Positions 39,357 through 51,129 of a stretch of 64,000 nucleotides of DNA are shown here, in pieces. Below the pieces are notes generated by a model. It made no database searches. It saw only the letters and a list, made by a program, of their open reading frames with translations, and had not been told where the DNA came from. Source of the DNA: Rheum nobile (taxonomy: Eukaryota; Streptophyta; Magnoliopsida; Caryophyllales; Polygonaceae); assembly GCA_027886185.1 (NCBI GenBank), contig WOAB01000052.1:1550001-1614000 (forward strand). The letters are read 5' to 3'. Both the position numbers and the translations under genes were made by a program. Numbering within the stretch: the first letter of the stretch is position 1; every line of letters begins with the position of its first letter.

Positions 39357-40033
39357 TCTATATACTATTACTAAATTCGCAATTATCTCTATTACGTGTC
39401 GTTAATATAAGTATGTCATATCATTAAATAATTATGTACATTTACATATTCACCCTTATTCTATTTATATTTTATTTTATTTTTTATTTATACAAATTTC
39501 CTAAATCACCACCCTAAAATATTTATATTTTATTTTACTTAATCAGTATCCATAATATAATATGTACGTAAATGGTCCGTAAACTTCATTATAAAGATAT
39601 TTATATAGATAGATGGTTCGTAAATAGTTAACGTTATACGGTTCATCCACCAACATACATATAATTATGCACTCAACAAAAACATTATTATCATACTTAT
39701 TAGTGTGCATGATTCAGTAAGGGTGAATAGATTGTCTGTAAATTCCATTATAAAAAATACAATATGTAATTTTATTTTAGTGCACTTTTATTTTTAATAA
39801 TATAAAATTCCTAATTTATATTTTCTTCTATTAATATAAACTCACACATCTACCTTCAATTTTCATCATACAATACACCTTATTAATTATTCCAATTAAG
39901 AAATTATCTTTCCGATACATCATGTTAATTTTCCTATATAATTCTCTTTTATATTTTACATACTATAAACAAATTTAAAATCATTCTTAAAATATATGGC
40001 TATACCCGTGCAAGGCACGAGGACATATGCTAG
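39357..40033 (+). mobile_element. Non-autonomous Helitron, forward copy
   Basis: It begins TCTATATACTATTACTAAA after an A. It ends with a hairpin (CCCGTGCAAGGCACGAGG) followed by ATATGCTAG and then T, fitting TC..CTAG between host A and T. 677 bp, AT-rich, without ORFs. A start four bases earlier (39353) is also possible. Confidence 0.8.
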
Positions 40034-40079
40034 TTTTATATGAAAATCAATATATCTTTCTTTCTTCTTTCTGCCTATG

Positions 40080-40709
40080 TCCATGTATGGTCATATATTT
40101 TAAGAATGAATTTAAAATTATTTATAATATGTAAAATATAAAAGAGAATTATATAGAAAAGTTAATTTTCCTATATAATTCTCTTTTATCGATATGAAAA
40201 TTGATGGTAAATGTGTGAATTTATATTAATAGAAGAAAATATAAATTAGGAATTGCATATAATTATTAAAAATAAAACTGCACTAAAATAAAATGGAGTT
40301 TACGGACAATCTATTCACCCTTTTTAAATCTTGAACACTAATCAAGTATGATAATAATGTTTTCGGTAAGTGCATAATTATATGTTTATTAGTGGATGAA
40401 TCGTATAACGTTAACTATTTACGGACCATCTATCTATATACATATCTTTATAATGGAGTTTACAGACCATTAACGTACATATTATATTATGGACACTAAT
40501 TAAGTATGATAATAATGTTTTTGGTAAGTGCAGAATTATCATGTACAATGGAAAATATTTTGGGGTGGTAATTTAGGAAATTGTATAAATAAATTATAAA
40601 TAGAATAAGGGTGAATAGGTAAATGTACATAATTATTTGATGATGTGGCATATACTTAGATGAACGACACATAGAAGAGATAATTACGGCTTTAATAGTA
40701 GTATATACA
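40080..40709 (-). mobile_element. Related Helitron copy, inverted
   Basis: The reverse complement of this segment aligns with 39357-40000 over nearly its whole length (shared ATTATCTCT, GTGTCGTT, AATAATTATGTACATTTAC, TTCACCCTTATT). Its 3' end lacks the long CCCGTGC hairpin and keeps only CCATACATGG and a CATAG-like end. The copies lie tail to tail about 45 bp apart, forming a 1.35-kb imperfect palindrome. Confidence 0.8.
40140..40192. repeat. Perfect hairpin in inverted Helitron
   Basis: TAAAAGAGAATTATATAG and its reverse complement flank a 12-13-base AT-rich loop. Confidence 0.85.
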
Positions 40710-40859
40710 TAAACATACATGGTTAAATATAAATTATATAATTTAAGTAATAAATCAATTTTTAGGGGTTGAAATCGGGTAAGGATAGTACAATAGTTAA
40801 GGAATACAGACGCCCCCGTCTCTTGATCCATTTTAATTGCAAGGCTTACATAGATGCGT

Positions 40860-41090
40860 CGCTACAATAGGAAAAAGAGGAACGCACAACGAACTCACGC
40901 GATCATACTCCTGCGATACACAGGCGATTTCCAAGCGTTTTCGAGGATACTCCTGCGATACACACGCGATCATACTCCTGCGATACACAACGAACTCACG
41001 CGATCATACTTCTTGCAAAATTTTAAGCGGTTTCAAAAGAGATTTCCAAGCGTTTTCGAGGATACTCCTGCGATACACAGGCGATTCGAT
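40860..41090. repeat. Short repeats with ACTCCTGCGATACACA units
   Basis: ACTCCTGCGATACACA occurs four times and CTCACGCGATCATACT three times within 230 bp, mixed with a repeated ATTTCCAAGCGTTTTCGAGGAT. Frames across it are not recognised proteins. Confidence 0.75.
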
Positions 41091-41687
41091 GCAATTTGTA
41101 AAAAAATTATACAATTGGACAAAATCAATCAGCAAATCTACTTCAACATTACTACTCCAAACAAAAATGGCAAAAAACTTGTACGAAAAATGCACAACTC
41201 GAAGGTAGAACAATATAACCCTAGAAAATCTATTGTTTCTACATTGTTTGAACACCAATTATGCTTCTAAGAAACATTCGATACTTTCTCTACAATATTT
41301 TCTTAAGAATCGATAATAAGTGACGATTTGGACTACAAGTTCATATTAACTGTTTTTATATTGTGCATTGACAGAAATCGATTTGTCGAATAAATGATAT
41401 TACAAGAACATATGAGTGAGCTATGTGTCCATTTCATATGCATGCATGAAAAATAAGATGAAATTTGTGTGTGCATCTGTGGAAAAACTTATGTGTTCAT
41501 CATAAAAGAGATCTTGTGTATGCATTTGAAACAAATGTGTGCGTGCATACTAGAAAGCTTGTGTGAGTTTATAACAAAATTGTGTATGCATTTAATGCAT
41601 AAAGTGTGCATTTGAAACAAATTTGTTTGTGCATACTAGAAAAGCTTGTGTGAGACTACAAAAAAAATACTTTATGTGCATTTGTGA
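41091..41687. repeat. TGTGTGCATTTGA-type repeat DNA, left part
   Basis: From about 41400 it contains degenerate repeats of GTGTGCATTTGAAACAAA, GTGCATACTAGAAAGCTTGTGTGAG and similar. It continues beyond the small gypsy element at 44331. No gene is seen. Confidence 0.65.
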
Positions 41688-42161
41688 ATGCTTATGCGTT
41701 CCGAGGCGGCTCGGAGCGCAAGTGTGCCCGATCTAGGCAGGAGCGGGCGGGGATCCTTCTCCGATGGGTAACCGGGATAAATACGAAACACCTAGACGAT
41801 GGCTCACGTGTCTCTAATGCTCGTTTTGGGGTGAGGGTGGGGCGAGACGCTCAAAGCGACGAGATACGGATGAAGGGGGGTGCGAAGATAGAAGTGTTTG
41901 ACGCTCGAACCCGAAGAAGGAGGAAAACTCAACTCTTACTTTACTTGGGTTAAATTGAACGTGCTTGAAATAAATACAATGGAGGCCTATTTAAAGGCAA
42001 AGGGCTCAGCCAAACCTAATGGGCTTGGGCCGAAATGCACCTATGGGCTAGCCCACTAAACATTAGTGAAGCACACGCCTAAAATAGAAATGACTGAAAT
42101 GGAAATGCTAAAACGGGAAATATACTAAATCTGGAAATAATACAAAGTAGGCTAAATACGA

Positions 42162-43142
42162 CTAAGTCTTGAACCAAGGAGGACGCCATGGTCTTGGGCG
42201 CCTCGGGCTCGTCGGAGCCCGGCTTGGGTCAGGGCTAGGTCGCATCATTCTCCTCCCCTTAGATTCAAAGCGTCCTTGCTTCGAGCTTGGTGGAGCCAGG
42301 GGGAGTCGGCGCTTCGTGGTCAGAGGACAAACGACGTCGGGCTTGGATCCCTCTCTTGGAACCTCAAATATGAGCAAGTAAGACTCGAGACCTGGAGCGG
42401 GCACGGCGTCGGGTGCGGGCGCGGGCTTGGGTGCAGTGAGCACTGGAGCGGGCACGCTTAAGGCCGGCGGAGTCGCAGCAGTGGGCACGCCAGCGGGCGC
42501 GGTCGCGACTGGGCACGGGGGACCCGAACTCGCAACAATGGACACGGTTGTTGGCACAGATGAGGCCGACTGAATCGTGGCAGTGGGCACTTCAGCGGGT
42601 GCGGTTGCGACTGGGCACGGGGGACCCGAACTCGCAGCAATGGGCACGGATGAGGCCAGCTGAGTCGCGGCTGTGGGCGCACCAGTGGGCTTGCCGATGG
42701 TCGGCTCGCTTGGACGTGGTGATGCGACCAACTCGGCTTGGAGTTGAGCCACTTGTCGTCTTAGGGACCGAATTTCTCTTTGCTCTGGCGAGAGCTCAAA
42801 GACGGGGGCAACTTGTCGCGTGTCGAAGTCATGGGTGTTGTACCGGGTCCGGTCGCGGGTGCAGTCGCGGGTGTGGTATCGGGTCCGGTCGTAGCCGCTG
42901 TCATGGGTCCGGTGGCGGGCGTAGTCGACGTCGACATGGTAGAAGGCACGGTGGAAGGTGTGGGCGTCGTAGTGGGTTCGGCGTCGCGGTTGAGGCGGGT
43001 AGGAGCGTGGGTGTGGCACCGAGGGTGCATGGGTGCGAGGCGGCGGGATCCAATCCGGGTCCGCCTCGCAACGAAGCCCGGTGTAGTAGTCGGACCATCC
43101 CTCCTCCTCGTCTTCGAAGTCGTGGCCCGACCAGTAGGCCAT
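42162..43142 (-). CDS. gag-leader-like ORF of small gypsy element
   Basis: 326 residues from ATG 43142, in an uninterrupted frame. The first 110 residues are rich in Arg, His, Tyr and Asp. About 115-140 is a coiled-coil segment (LSPEQREIRSLRRQVAQLQAEL) that matches the position and style of ELSEDQREIQALRRQLAEFQAK in the CRM-like gag at 56.5 kb. Then comes a Pro/Ala-rich repeat with three copies of an ASSGPPCPVATAPA-type unit. There is no capsid core and no zinc knuckle. The frame crosses the polypurine tract and ends 85 bases inside the LTR. Such a protein could only assist or parasitise capsids of related elements. Confidence 0.7.
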   Translation of the reverse strand: MAYWSGHDFEDEEEGWSDYYTGLRCEADPDWIPPPRTHAPSVPHPRSYPPQPRRRTHYDAHTFHRAFYHVDVDYARHRTHDSGYDRTRYHTRDCTRDRTRYNTHDFDTRQVAPVFELSPEQREIRSLRRQVAQLQAELVASPRPSEPTIGKPTGAPTAATQLASSVPIAASSGPPCPVATAPAEVPTATIQSASSVPTTVSIVASSGPPCPVATAPAGVPTAATPPALSVPAPVLTAPKPAPAPDAVPAPGLESYLLIFEVPREGSKPDVVCPLTTKRRLPLAPPSSKQGRFESKGRRMMRPSPDPSRAPTSPRRPRPWRPPWFKT

Positions 43143-43753
43143 GGACTGGGTTCGGAAACGGCTAGGGGTGGGTCATGGTGTGGTCCGGGTATGGATGCGG
43201 CTGGGCTCAGACAAGCGGGTCCGGGTTTGGGTGCGGCTGGGCCCAGACGAGCGGGTCCAGATTTGGTTTGGTTAAGGCAAGGAAGGGGTAGATCTTAAAT
43301 TTGAATTTTGAAATTCAAAAACAAGATTGGCAAGATATGGTAAGATTTGGTATTCGAGATTGGAGAGAGAAATTTCGGATATGTTAGATGGCGGATTTGG
43401 TGGGATTTGTTGGCTTTGTTATAGAAAGTCGGATTTGGTGGGATTTGATTAGATTTTGTGGGAAAAAATTTAGGAAAGCCGAGATATGGGGGAATCTCGG
43501 ACAAGGCAAGGTGGGTGCAGCGGATTTGTGGGTTAGGATGTGGGCGAGGCCCCGGCAGAGGCAATGGGCTCGGTTGTGGGTGCGGCGTCGCTAGAGAAGA
43601 TGGGCACGTCGGTAGGTTCATCGGGGCTGCAGAAGCGGGTGCGGCCGCGGGTCTGTTGGACGCGCGCGCGAGCGAGGGTAAGTGGTGCCCGCTGAGTCGC
43701 TCGTGGGCGCAATGGTGGCTGTCGGAGAGGGAACACATGTTGCAAGCCGTCTG
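43143..43753 (-). other. 5' leader of small gypsy element
   Basis: G/T-rich on the plus strand with repeated GGGTTTGGGTGCGGCTGGGC, then GATTTGG-rich sequence. It is non-coding as far as I can see. Confidence 0.5.
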
Positions 43754-44330
43754 GGCTCTGATACCAGTTGATGCGTTCCGAGGCGGCTCGGAGCGCAAGG
43801 GTGCCCGATCTAGGCAGGAGCGGGCGTGGATCCTTCTTTGATGGGTAACCGGGATAAATACGAACCACCTAGACGATGGCTCGTGGGTCTCTAATGCTCG
43901 CTTTGGGGCGAGGGTGGGACGAGACGCTCGAAGCGACGAGCTACGGATGAAGGGGGATGCGAAGATAGAAGTGTTTGACGCTCGAACCCGAAGAAGGAGG
44001 AAAACTCATCTCTTACTTTACTTGGGTTAAATTGAACGTGCTTGAAATGAATACAATGGAGGCCTATTTAAAGGAAAAGGGCTCGGCCAAACCCTAATGG
44101 GCTTGGGCCGAAATGCACCTATGGGCTAGCCCACTAAACATTAGTGAAGCACACGCCCAAAATAGAAATAACTGAAATGGAAATGCTAAAACAGAAAACA
44201 TACTAAAACTGGAAATAATACAAAGTAGGCTAAATACGACTAAGTCTTGAACCAAGGAGGACGCCATGGTATTGGGCGCCTCGGGCTCGTCGGAGCCCGG
44301 CTTGGGTCAGGGCTGGGTCACATCAATGCT

Positions 44331-45480
44331 TGTGTGTGCATTTGAGATTACATCTGTGTGCATTTGAAAACAAATATTTATGTGCATACTAGAAAGGCAT
44401 ATGTGTGCATCTAAGACATCCTGTGTATGCATATGATACAAAGGATGTGTGGATATTATGAATGGTTATAGTGTACTATTGTTCATTTTACATACTGTAT
44501 ATATGTTATTGCAATTATAGTTCAATAACACTGTCATGGAATTATAGAATGCAATGGTTACTATTAGTGTAGAGTCACCCCCAACGCCTCTATCACAAAG
44601 AAAGATAAGAAGCAAAGCAAGAAATTACATTTGTGAACAAATGAAGGCTCCAACTCCCTCACCAAAAGTTGGTAACTAATAACTTCAATATGTGTGTTGT
44701 GATTTTAGAATATATGTTCTTTTATAGTATATGCGTACTTTGATGTTAAAATATTTGTATGCATAATAGAAAGGAAAATGTGTGAAAAAAATGTGTGAAA
44801 TACTCGTGTGTGTGTGCATTTGAGACTTCGTGTGTGTGCATTTGAAACAAGTATTGTGTGCATACTAGAAAAGCTTGTAAGAGACTATAAAAATATTGTT
44901 TGTGCATTTGTGAAATACATCTATGTTCATTTGAGGCATCGTGTATGTGGGCATGTGAAACAAATTTTTGTGTGTGTACTTGGAAAAGCTTGTGTGAGAC
45001 TATAAAAAACCGAGTATGCATATGTGAATGCTTTTGTGTTCATTTCAGACAACATGTGTGTGCATACTGAAAAGGAATATGTGCGATTATAACAAAACTG
45101 TGTGTGTGCCTCTGACACATCTTGTGTGTGCATATGTACAATGGATTGTGTGGATATCATGAAAGGATACTGTTTACTATATATTGTTCATTTTATTTAA
45201 CTGTATATGCTCTTGTAATTGTAGTTGATGTACAAATTGTCATGGAATTAGAGAATACAATGATTACTATTGGTGTAGAGTCATCTTCAACGTCTCTACC
45301 ACAGAGAAAGACAAGAAGCAAAGCAAGAAATGATATTCGTGAACATACAAAGGCTTTAACTCCCTCTCCAAAAGGTGGTAAATCAATAACTTCCAATCTG
45401 TGTGCTTTGATTTCAGAATATATGTGCATTTACAATAATATGTCTGGTTGATTTTTGCCTACATGAAAAGAAAACAATAG
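44331..45480. repeat. About 700-bp tandem duplication of TGTGTGCATTTGA repeat DNA
   Basis: Landmarks ATGGAATTA, GGTGTAGAGTCA or AGTGTAGAGTCA, CTCTATCACAAAGAAAG and AAGCAAAGCAAGAAAT recur at an offset of about 706 bp (for example 44536 and 45242). Between them lie many degenerate TGTGTGCAT units. Plus-strand frames such as 45122-45451 encode part of the duplicated segment but no known domain. Confidence 0.75.
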
Positions 45481-45639
45481 ACACAAGTTTTGACATACAT
45501 ACCTAAGGATTTGCCAAAAAACTGTTTTGAGTTTCAGAGCTTTACATTTAAGGTATCCAAAAATGGTGTATCTCAAACATTACTCCTAACCACTGATTAT
45601 AATGAAGACCAAATTCAAAAATAATAGAGAATCACTCCT

Positions 45640-47273
45640 CTTCAAACTATAGTGGGCTAAGTTCTTTTCTCAAATTAATAAAATTAAACTTATTAAAAAA
45701 TGCCTCAATATCAGATGAAGATGCCTCATCAGATAATTTTATCTTGGTATGGACCTTTATCATTATATACCACATACACAAGCGGTGAATAACCACACTA
45801 AACACACTCTCAACAACAGCTTTTACAACGACACCTTGGTCACTTAAAATAACATGTGGTTCATGGCCCATCACCCTTTTTAAATTCTTAAAATAACATA
45901 AAAGTCATAATATTCATTCAAAAGCAAACCAACGCCAATGTAATAGACCTATTATGATTGTCAACTTCAGTATATAGAACAAACACCATATTATACGTAC
46001 AACATGAACAATAAATGTGAATAAATGAACACAATAAAGATTATGAATACGTACATGTGCACATGTAACAAAGTATGTGTTCTTATTATGATGTATGTGT
46101 GTGCATATGAGATATAAATAAGTGTTCATTATAAAGTATACATATGATGTAAGGAATCACACATACAACATGAACAATAAATGAAGACAATAAAGATTGT
46201 GAATGCATGTGCATATGTAATACAATGTGTTAATAATATGATTTATGTGTGTGCATATGAGATATAAATAAGTGTTCATTGCAAAGTATATATATGAAGT
46301 AAGGAATCACACATACAACATGTACAAAAAATGAACACATTAAAGATTGTGATTGCGTGTGCATATGTAATATAGTATGTGTTCATATTATGATGTATGT
46401 GTGTGCATATGAAATATACCTAAGTGTTCTCTAAAAATTATGCATATGAAGTAAGGAACCACACATACCTATTCAGGTTGTTTGTTGCATCGGCTGAAAT
46501 AACATCACCAAATAAAGATAATCGGCATAGTTGATCCTCCATGTTAACATAATATCAAAATAAAATGCGTCATAACATTGCTTCCTCTTGAGGAAGTCAT
46601 GAATGACCATTTCTGCATCGCAACCAACCATATAGGAGTTGAGACCCCTCAAAAAATTCTTGAAATGAACCACAATGGTGCCTACATTAGCATATGAACC
46701 CACAAAATGTGTGTAGTCCTTGTAGCTCTTAGTTTCACCAACATTTTATTTTATGCAATTCATTACAAAATCCTGATGAAATGGAGTCACTTTCCTAATG
46801 CCTATTGAAAAATGCCGTTTAGACTCATGTAGCATGGGATGTGTAGGGAAAGCCTCAAAACTTGTCACTCGGTACCCTTCGTGTCTTGCATATCAAAAAA
46901 TGATTATAGTAATACATCAACACCTATTAGACACCCTTGTTCGTTTAATAACTTCTTCTCTAGTAGGATTAACATCAGTAAAAGGCGATTCGTGTTTGAA
47001 TCCTTCTTTGTTGCAAACAAGGTACTTTCAAATGATAATATTTAAACCATCAGTAGATTTCTCAGTTGAACCCACACGGACATCAAAACCAAATGCATAC
47101 AAATAGGTGTTGTAATACTGGATAGCATGTTCAATAGTTTGAAAAAGTTGTCCAACAAATGGCTTCAAATCATTGTTGTGCATGGGAGTGTGATACTCAT
47201 ATTTTTTGTAAAGAGAAAGAGTGTCGTTTCTTGAGAAACATATACATAGAAATATTAGTAAAAATGAAGGCAT
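45640..47273 (-). pseudogene. FAR1-like / MULE transposase remnant
   Basis: From about 47220 leftwards: LKPFVGQLFQTIEHAIQYYNTYLYAFGFDVR, the FAR1-type DNA-binding start; then, near 46.5 kb, FYFDI with frame changes into LSLFGDVISADATNNLNR; then, at 45874-45647, HVILSDQGVVVKAVV and HRLCMWYIMIKV, the second catalytic Asp block and the C..W motif of MULE/FAR1 transposases. Introns, repeats (45990-46470) and frameshifts separate the pieces. The first Asp region is degraded. It could be a dead MULE or a dead FRS-type host gene. Confidence 0.7.
45990..46470. repeat. About 150-bp tandem repeat, three copies
   Basis: Units share ACACATACAACATGAACAATAAATG, AATAAAGATTGTGAATGCGTGTGCATATG and GATGTATGTGTGTGCATATGAGATATA, spaced about 150-160 bp. 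They probably lie in an intron of the FAR1-like remnant. Confidence 0.8.
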
Positions 47274-48321
47274 ATTTGAAAGTTATATGTGCATAAGATT
47301 TCTATTTTATGTTCATATCTTTTCAAGCATGTGTACATATGTATTAACTAATGTGTTCATGCGAACCTAACCAAAGTATGCGTATGAGAATAACTATGTG
47401 AACAGTAAGACATGTCTTAAATTACATATATGTGCATAAGTTGTATGAATGAGTGTTCATTGCTTCAATTTGATTCAATACGATTTTCATAATCCAAAAG
47501 TACCAAAATCAAACATAGTAAAACTACCCTCTCGATAAATTCAATCCTCTCGAGGAGATTTCTGGAAACAAACATATTATAACTTTCCTGGATCTATAAT
47601 ATATACTTCGATCCTCGATATTGATTAACAAAAAAGGAAGAAGAATTGGACAATAGCTTAAATCCGCACGATCAATTCGCTAATATAGTAAAACATGAAC
47701 AAATATGTCAAATCTACAAGTAGAATAACAGACAATCAACGAAAACACTAAACACAAACTCGATTCAACAACGAGCATTCAACGTTGCTCGTGAATCCTG
47801 AACGCAAAGTCGAGTAGCGAGAAAGCTATGGATTCAACAAAGAGAAGCATTCAACGTTGCTCATTGTTTGCACAAAAATATGTTTTTTTTCTAAACGAGA
47901 AGAAAAGCGCACAAAAAGATATGAATCGCGCCCGTCTTTGAAAAAACATGCTCTACATCACGGCCATACGATCTTCTGCGAACGAACACTCCATGTACAT
48001 CCTCACTTAGCACATGGAGGAGCGTCCTCATAGAATCTTTTTCCAACTTTTAATCATATAGAGTCAAACCATTGACAATACGTATAAATAAACACAAAAA
48101 GTATATTAATATAAATTAAATCACTTATTGATGATATAGAAGTAAAAAAATCATTCAAGATTTTCAAAATAATAAGCAATTAAAACATAAAAATGAAAGG
48201 ATATGAATGTATAATCTTGTTGAACGAAATAATAATGATGATGCATGAGCAAGAGTGCTTATACATAAGGCATGTAAGATAAGTTCTATATGAAGAAAAT
48301 GGAAAAATAAAAATAAGTAAT
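47274..48321. other. AT-rich upstream part of FAR1-like remnant, no gene
   Basis: A repeated AATCGATTCAACA/GCATTCAACGTTGCTC phrase occurs at about 47765-47870. Otherwise the region is unassigned and no coding sequence is supported. Confidence 0.35.
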
Positions 48322-50474
48322 TGTAACACCCCTGACTTATGTCGGGAGTGCCACACACCAGTGACCTCAGACGTTAATGTCCAAAGACACCCTAGGCTTT
48401 AATCGGAACAATTAAGCTTAAATAAATACATAAATATTAAATAACGAAAGAATAATCAGCGGAAGACTTTTTAAATGGATAAAACCCAACCTTTTATTAA
48501 GATTCCTCTCGTAAAATGAGAAGGACGGTTTTACAACAAAGTATAGTGACAACGGAAGACTTTTAAATTATAGCGGAAGACGCTTCAAAGTAGTCCTAAT
48601 TACATGACTATGTATTATATTTATTTCAAATTAAACATACACGCCTTGAAAATATTACTTCGTAGAACGCAAACTTCGACTGCAAGCCTTCTCTTCAATT
48701 AGTTACTTCAATCGTCGGGGACCAACCTCTGATGTGTCGTATAGGACGGATGACGTCAGCCAACCATGCAAGGAATACAACCCGGTTGGTTAGTCTAATG
48801 AAAGACTATGCAAGGGTACAAGCAGAATGGTTCTGGTGATCGTAACCATTTACTATCATTGTCCCTCGAATAATAACCGAAAGAACGATACATAACCCGG
48901 AACTTTCACGGAATGATAGAAGAAGATATGCATAGAAAAGAAGACTCCAACGGAATTGAGTCTTAAAGGAAACGTATGTAATTATTTGGGAACATTAAGT
49001 TTTCACACAAGTTTATAAAAACGACCTTGATTATTTGGGTCCACAACCAACCTCACCGCGTACTACGAATCCAGATTGGAAAGAGGACTTACTCTAACAA
49101 GAGTCCAGGCGGGTCCCACATTGTACTTCTCGTCCGAAGGTATATTAATTATGTGCATAAACGCACTTATCTTATTTACTTTCAAAACGTACGTTCACGT
49201 TAAGGCTTTTAATTCACATCATCTCGATACGAGAGATATCTTTGGGATGAATCCCGAATGTTGGCACTAGCTAAGTGCACCACCACCTATATCCGGATAA
49301 GGGTAGGTCATGACCAAAAGAATTAGGGCATTTAACCTCATAACACAAAGTTATAAAGAAACGGCTAAATCTCGCAAGGAAATAGCGTTCCTATGAATAC
49401 TCGTGCTAAACTAGCATTTATATGTCCACACCAATGCACAACAAGTCCACACCAATTATAACTAGCACCCTATAATAATAATATAAGGGTTATAACTAAC
49501 ATGTATAAAACCTAATAAAAAGGTTCACTTTACACATTATCTTACACACACACAAGTTCCCAAACAACAATTAAGAAGATTACTATCCTAACTTAATTAA
49601 GACAATAGATTAATTGTCAATTAAGAAAAACACGGAATAACATAGCAAGAGTGAACCGCCATTTGCCTTAGTCTGGATGAACGAAGAGTCGGGTTCGAGG
49701 TCTGAAAACTTGAACTTGTGCACGGCTGCCTAATAAAATTCCCGTTGGAATTTATCACCATCCAGTAGGGTCGGATCCCAATCCGTACAACCGGCCATGG
49801 ATACGAGCACAATCGAACCCAACAACGCATACGAGACGAGTTTTAAGACAAGAAACTTTAATTAGTTACGGTACGAAAAGACGAAACAAAACGAAGGAAA
49901 AAGGCATTGCCGCGATCGCAATTTGCATAGCCGCGATCGCGGCTTTGCTGGGCAAAACCGCACCCGTGGTTCACTGCCTAGCCGAAATCGCGAGCCTCTT
50001 TCCAGCCGCGATCGCGGTAGATGGAGCCGCGGTCGCGGGATTCCATTCCGACATGAGCTTGGAACAAACTTCGGAGCCTTACCGATGACGACGAGGCGCG
50101 GATCTTCGCTTTCTGGGCACTTGTGCACAACCACCACTCCAGGAACTTCACAACGGCGATGACCTCGGCTTTCGGCGATGACAACCCCGACGACAAACAC
50201 CACAACAAAGCTTTAACGAGAGGAAGAGATGGTGATGAGAAGAAGGCTCGGATTTGCCCCTATTTATAGGGTAAGGGTGGAGCTCCCCCACTTAATGAGA
50301 GGAAGCACAACCGATTAGCATCCCTCCACCGGCCGCTCGGAGAAGAAAAGTCGGATTCCCAATCGTCGGCGTCACAGGGAAGACGAGGAAGAAGACGAAG
50401 CAGAAAACCGCGATCACGGTTTTAGAACTGCGATCGTGGTTTGGCCTTTTGCCAAAACCGCGGTTGCGGCCATT
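48322..50474 (-). repeat. 3' LTR of large element, first part
   Basis: Closely matches 62146-64000 along its length, with scattered substitutions. It is interrupted at 50474 by the CRM-like element and resumes at 58105-58361. CCGCGATCGCGG palindromes lie at 49910-50040 and degenerate ones at 50405-50470. Confidence 0.88.
49910..50042. repeat. CCGCGATCGCGG palindrome array in LTR
   Basis: GCCGCGATCGC (49912), GCCGCGATCGCGGC (49931), GCCGAAATCGCGAG (49981), GCCGCGATCGCGG (50007) and GCCGCGGTCGCGG (50026), spaced about 20-50 bp. The orthologous array in the other LTR is at 63730-63862. Confidence 0.88.
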
Positions 50475-51129
50475 TGATGTGTTCCTACTAGGATTGAAGG
50501 ATCTCAGATCTTGTTTGGGAAGTCGCACGCGTCTTGCTGGAGGATGATAGGGTGGAATGCGGGCTTTGGAAGGCGGCAGCGGAGGAGAATGACTCGAAAG
50601 AGATCGAGTTCTTGGCCGTACCGTCAGCGGAGGAGGAAGGGGTTGAGAAGACAGAGAGTGTTTGACGTTCGATCAAAGGGGAGGAGGCAAATGGCTCTCA
50701 ATACTCAAGCTTTGATTAAAATGAACGTAACCTAATACAGAAGAACGAGTTGTCCTTTTATGCTAGGTCGCGGGACTCGGATGGGCCGAGTCTCGATTAG
50801 TGGGCCGGCCCACGCGACATGCGTGGAGCACACGCCCCAAAAACAAATAAAAACATTAATGTCTCAAGAGATTATATTCTGTTCAAAAAGAATGCGTTCA
50901 TTGGATGGTGGAGAGAAGACAGACAGAGAATGTGTTCTCTGGGCTTGGTTGAAGACGCTTCAAAGAGAACGCGATCTCTTGGGTGCCTTGGCTCTAGACG
51001 ACGCGAGCGACCAGGGATTGCATCGCATTGGCGATGGCTTTAGCGCGTGCTCTTGTGATTGGCCTGTCTGAGCGAATGCTCATAGCCTCTTCTTCCTCAG
51101 AGGCATTCATGGTGGGCAGGGGCGCATCA
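50475..51129 (-). repeat. 3' LTR of CRM-like element
   Basis: 655 bp, following a purine tract (AAGTGGGGGAGGG on minus). It pairs with 57450-58104. In the first 190 bases about nine differences are seen, mostly C/T or G/A and often at CG. Confidence 0.92.

Larger units (their letters stand above)
41693..44325 (-). mobile_element. Small non-autonomous gypsy element
   Basis: 2633 bp with LTRs at 41693-42247 (3') and 43769-44325 (5'), near-identical, both ending in ATCA, and a target duplication ATGCT (41688-41692 and 44326-44330). On the minus strand ACTGGTATCAGAGCC (43754-43768) is an exact initiator-Met primer-binding site. A purine tract AAGGGGAGGAGAA precedes the 3' LTR. The left LTR begins TATGCG where its partner has TGATGCG. 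The interior codes only for a gag-leader-like protein. Confidence 0.92.
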
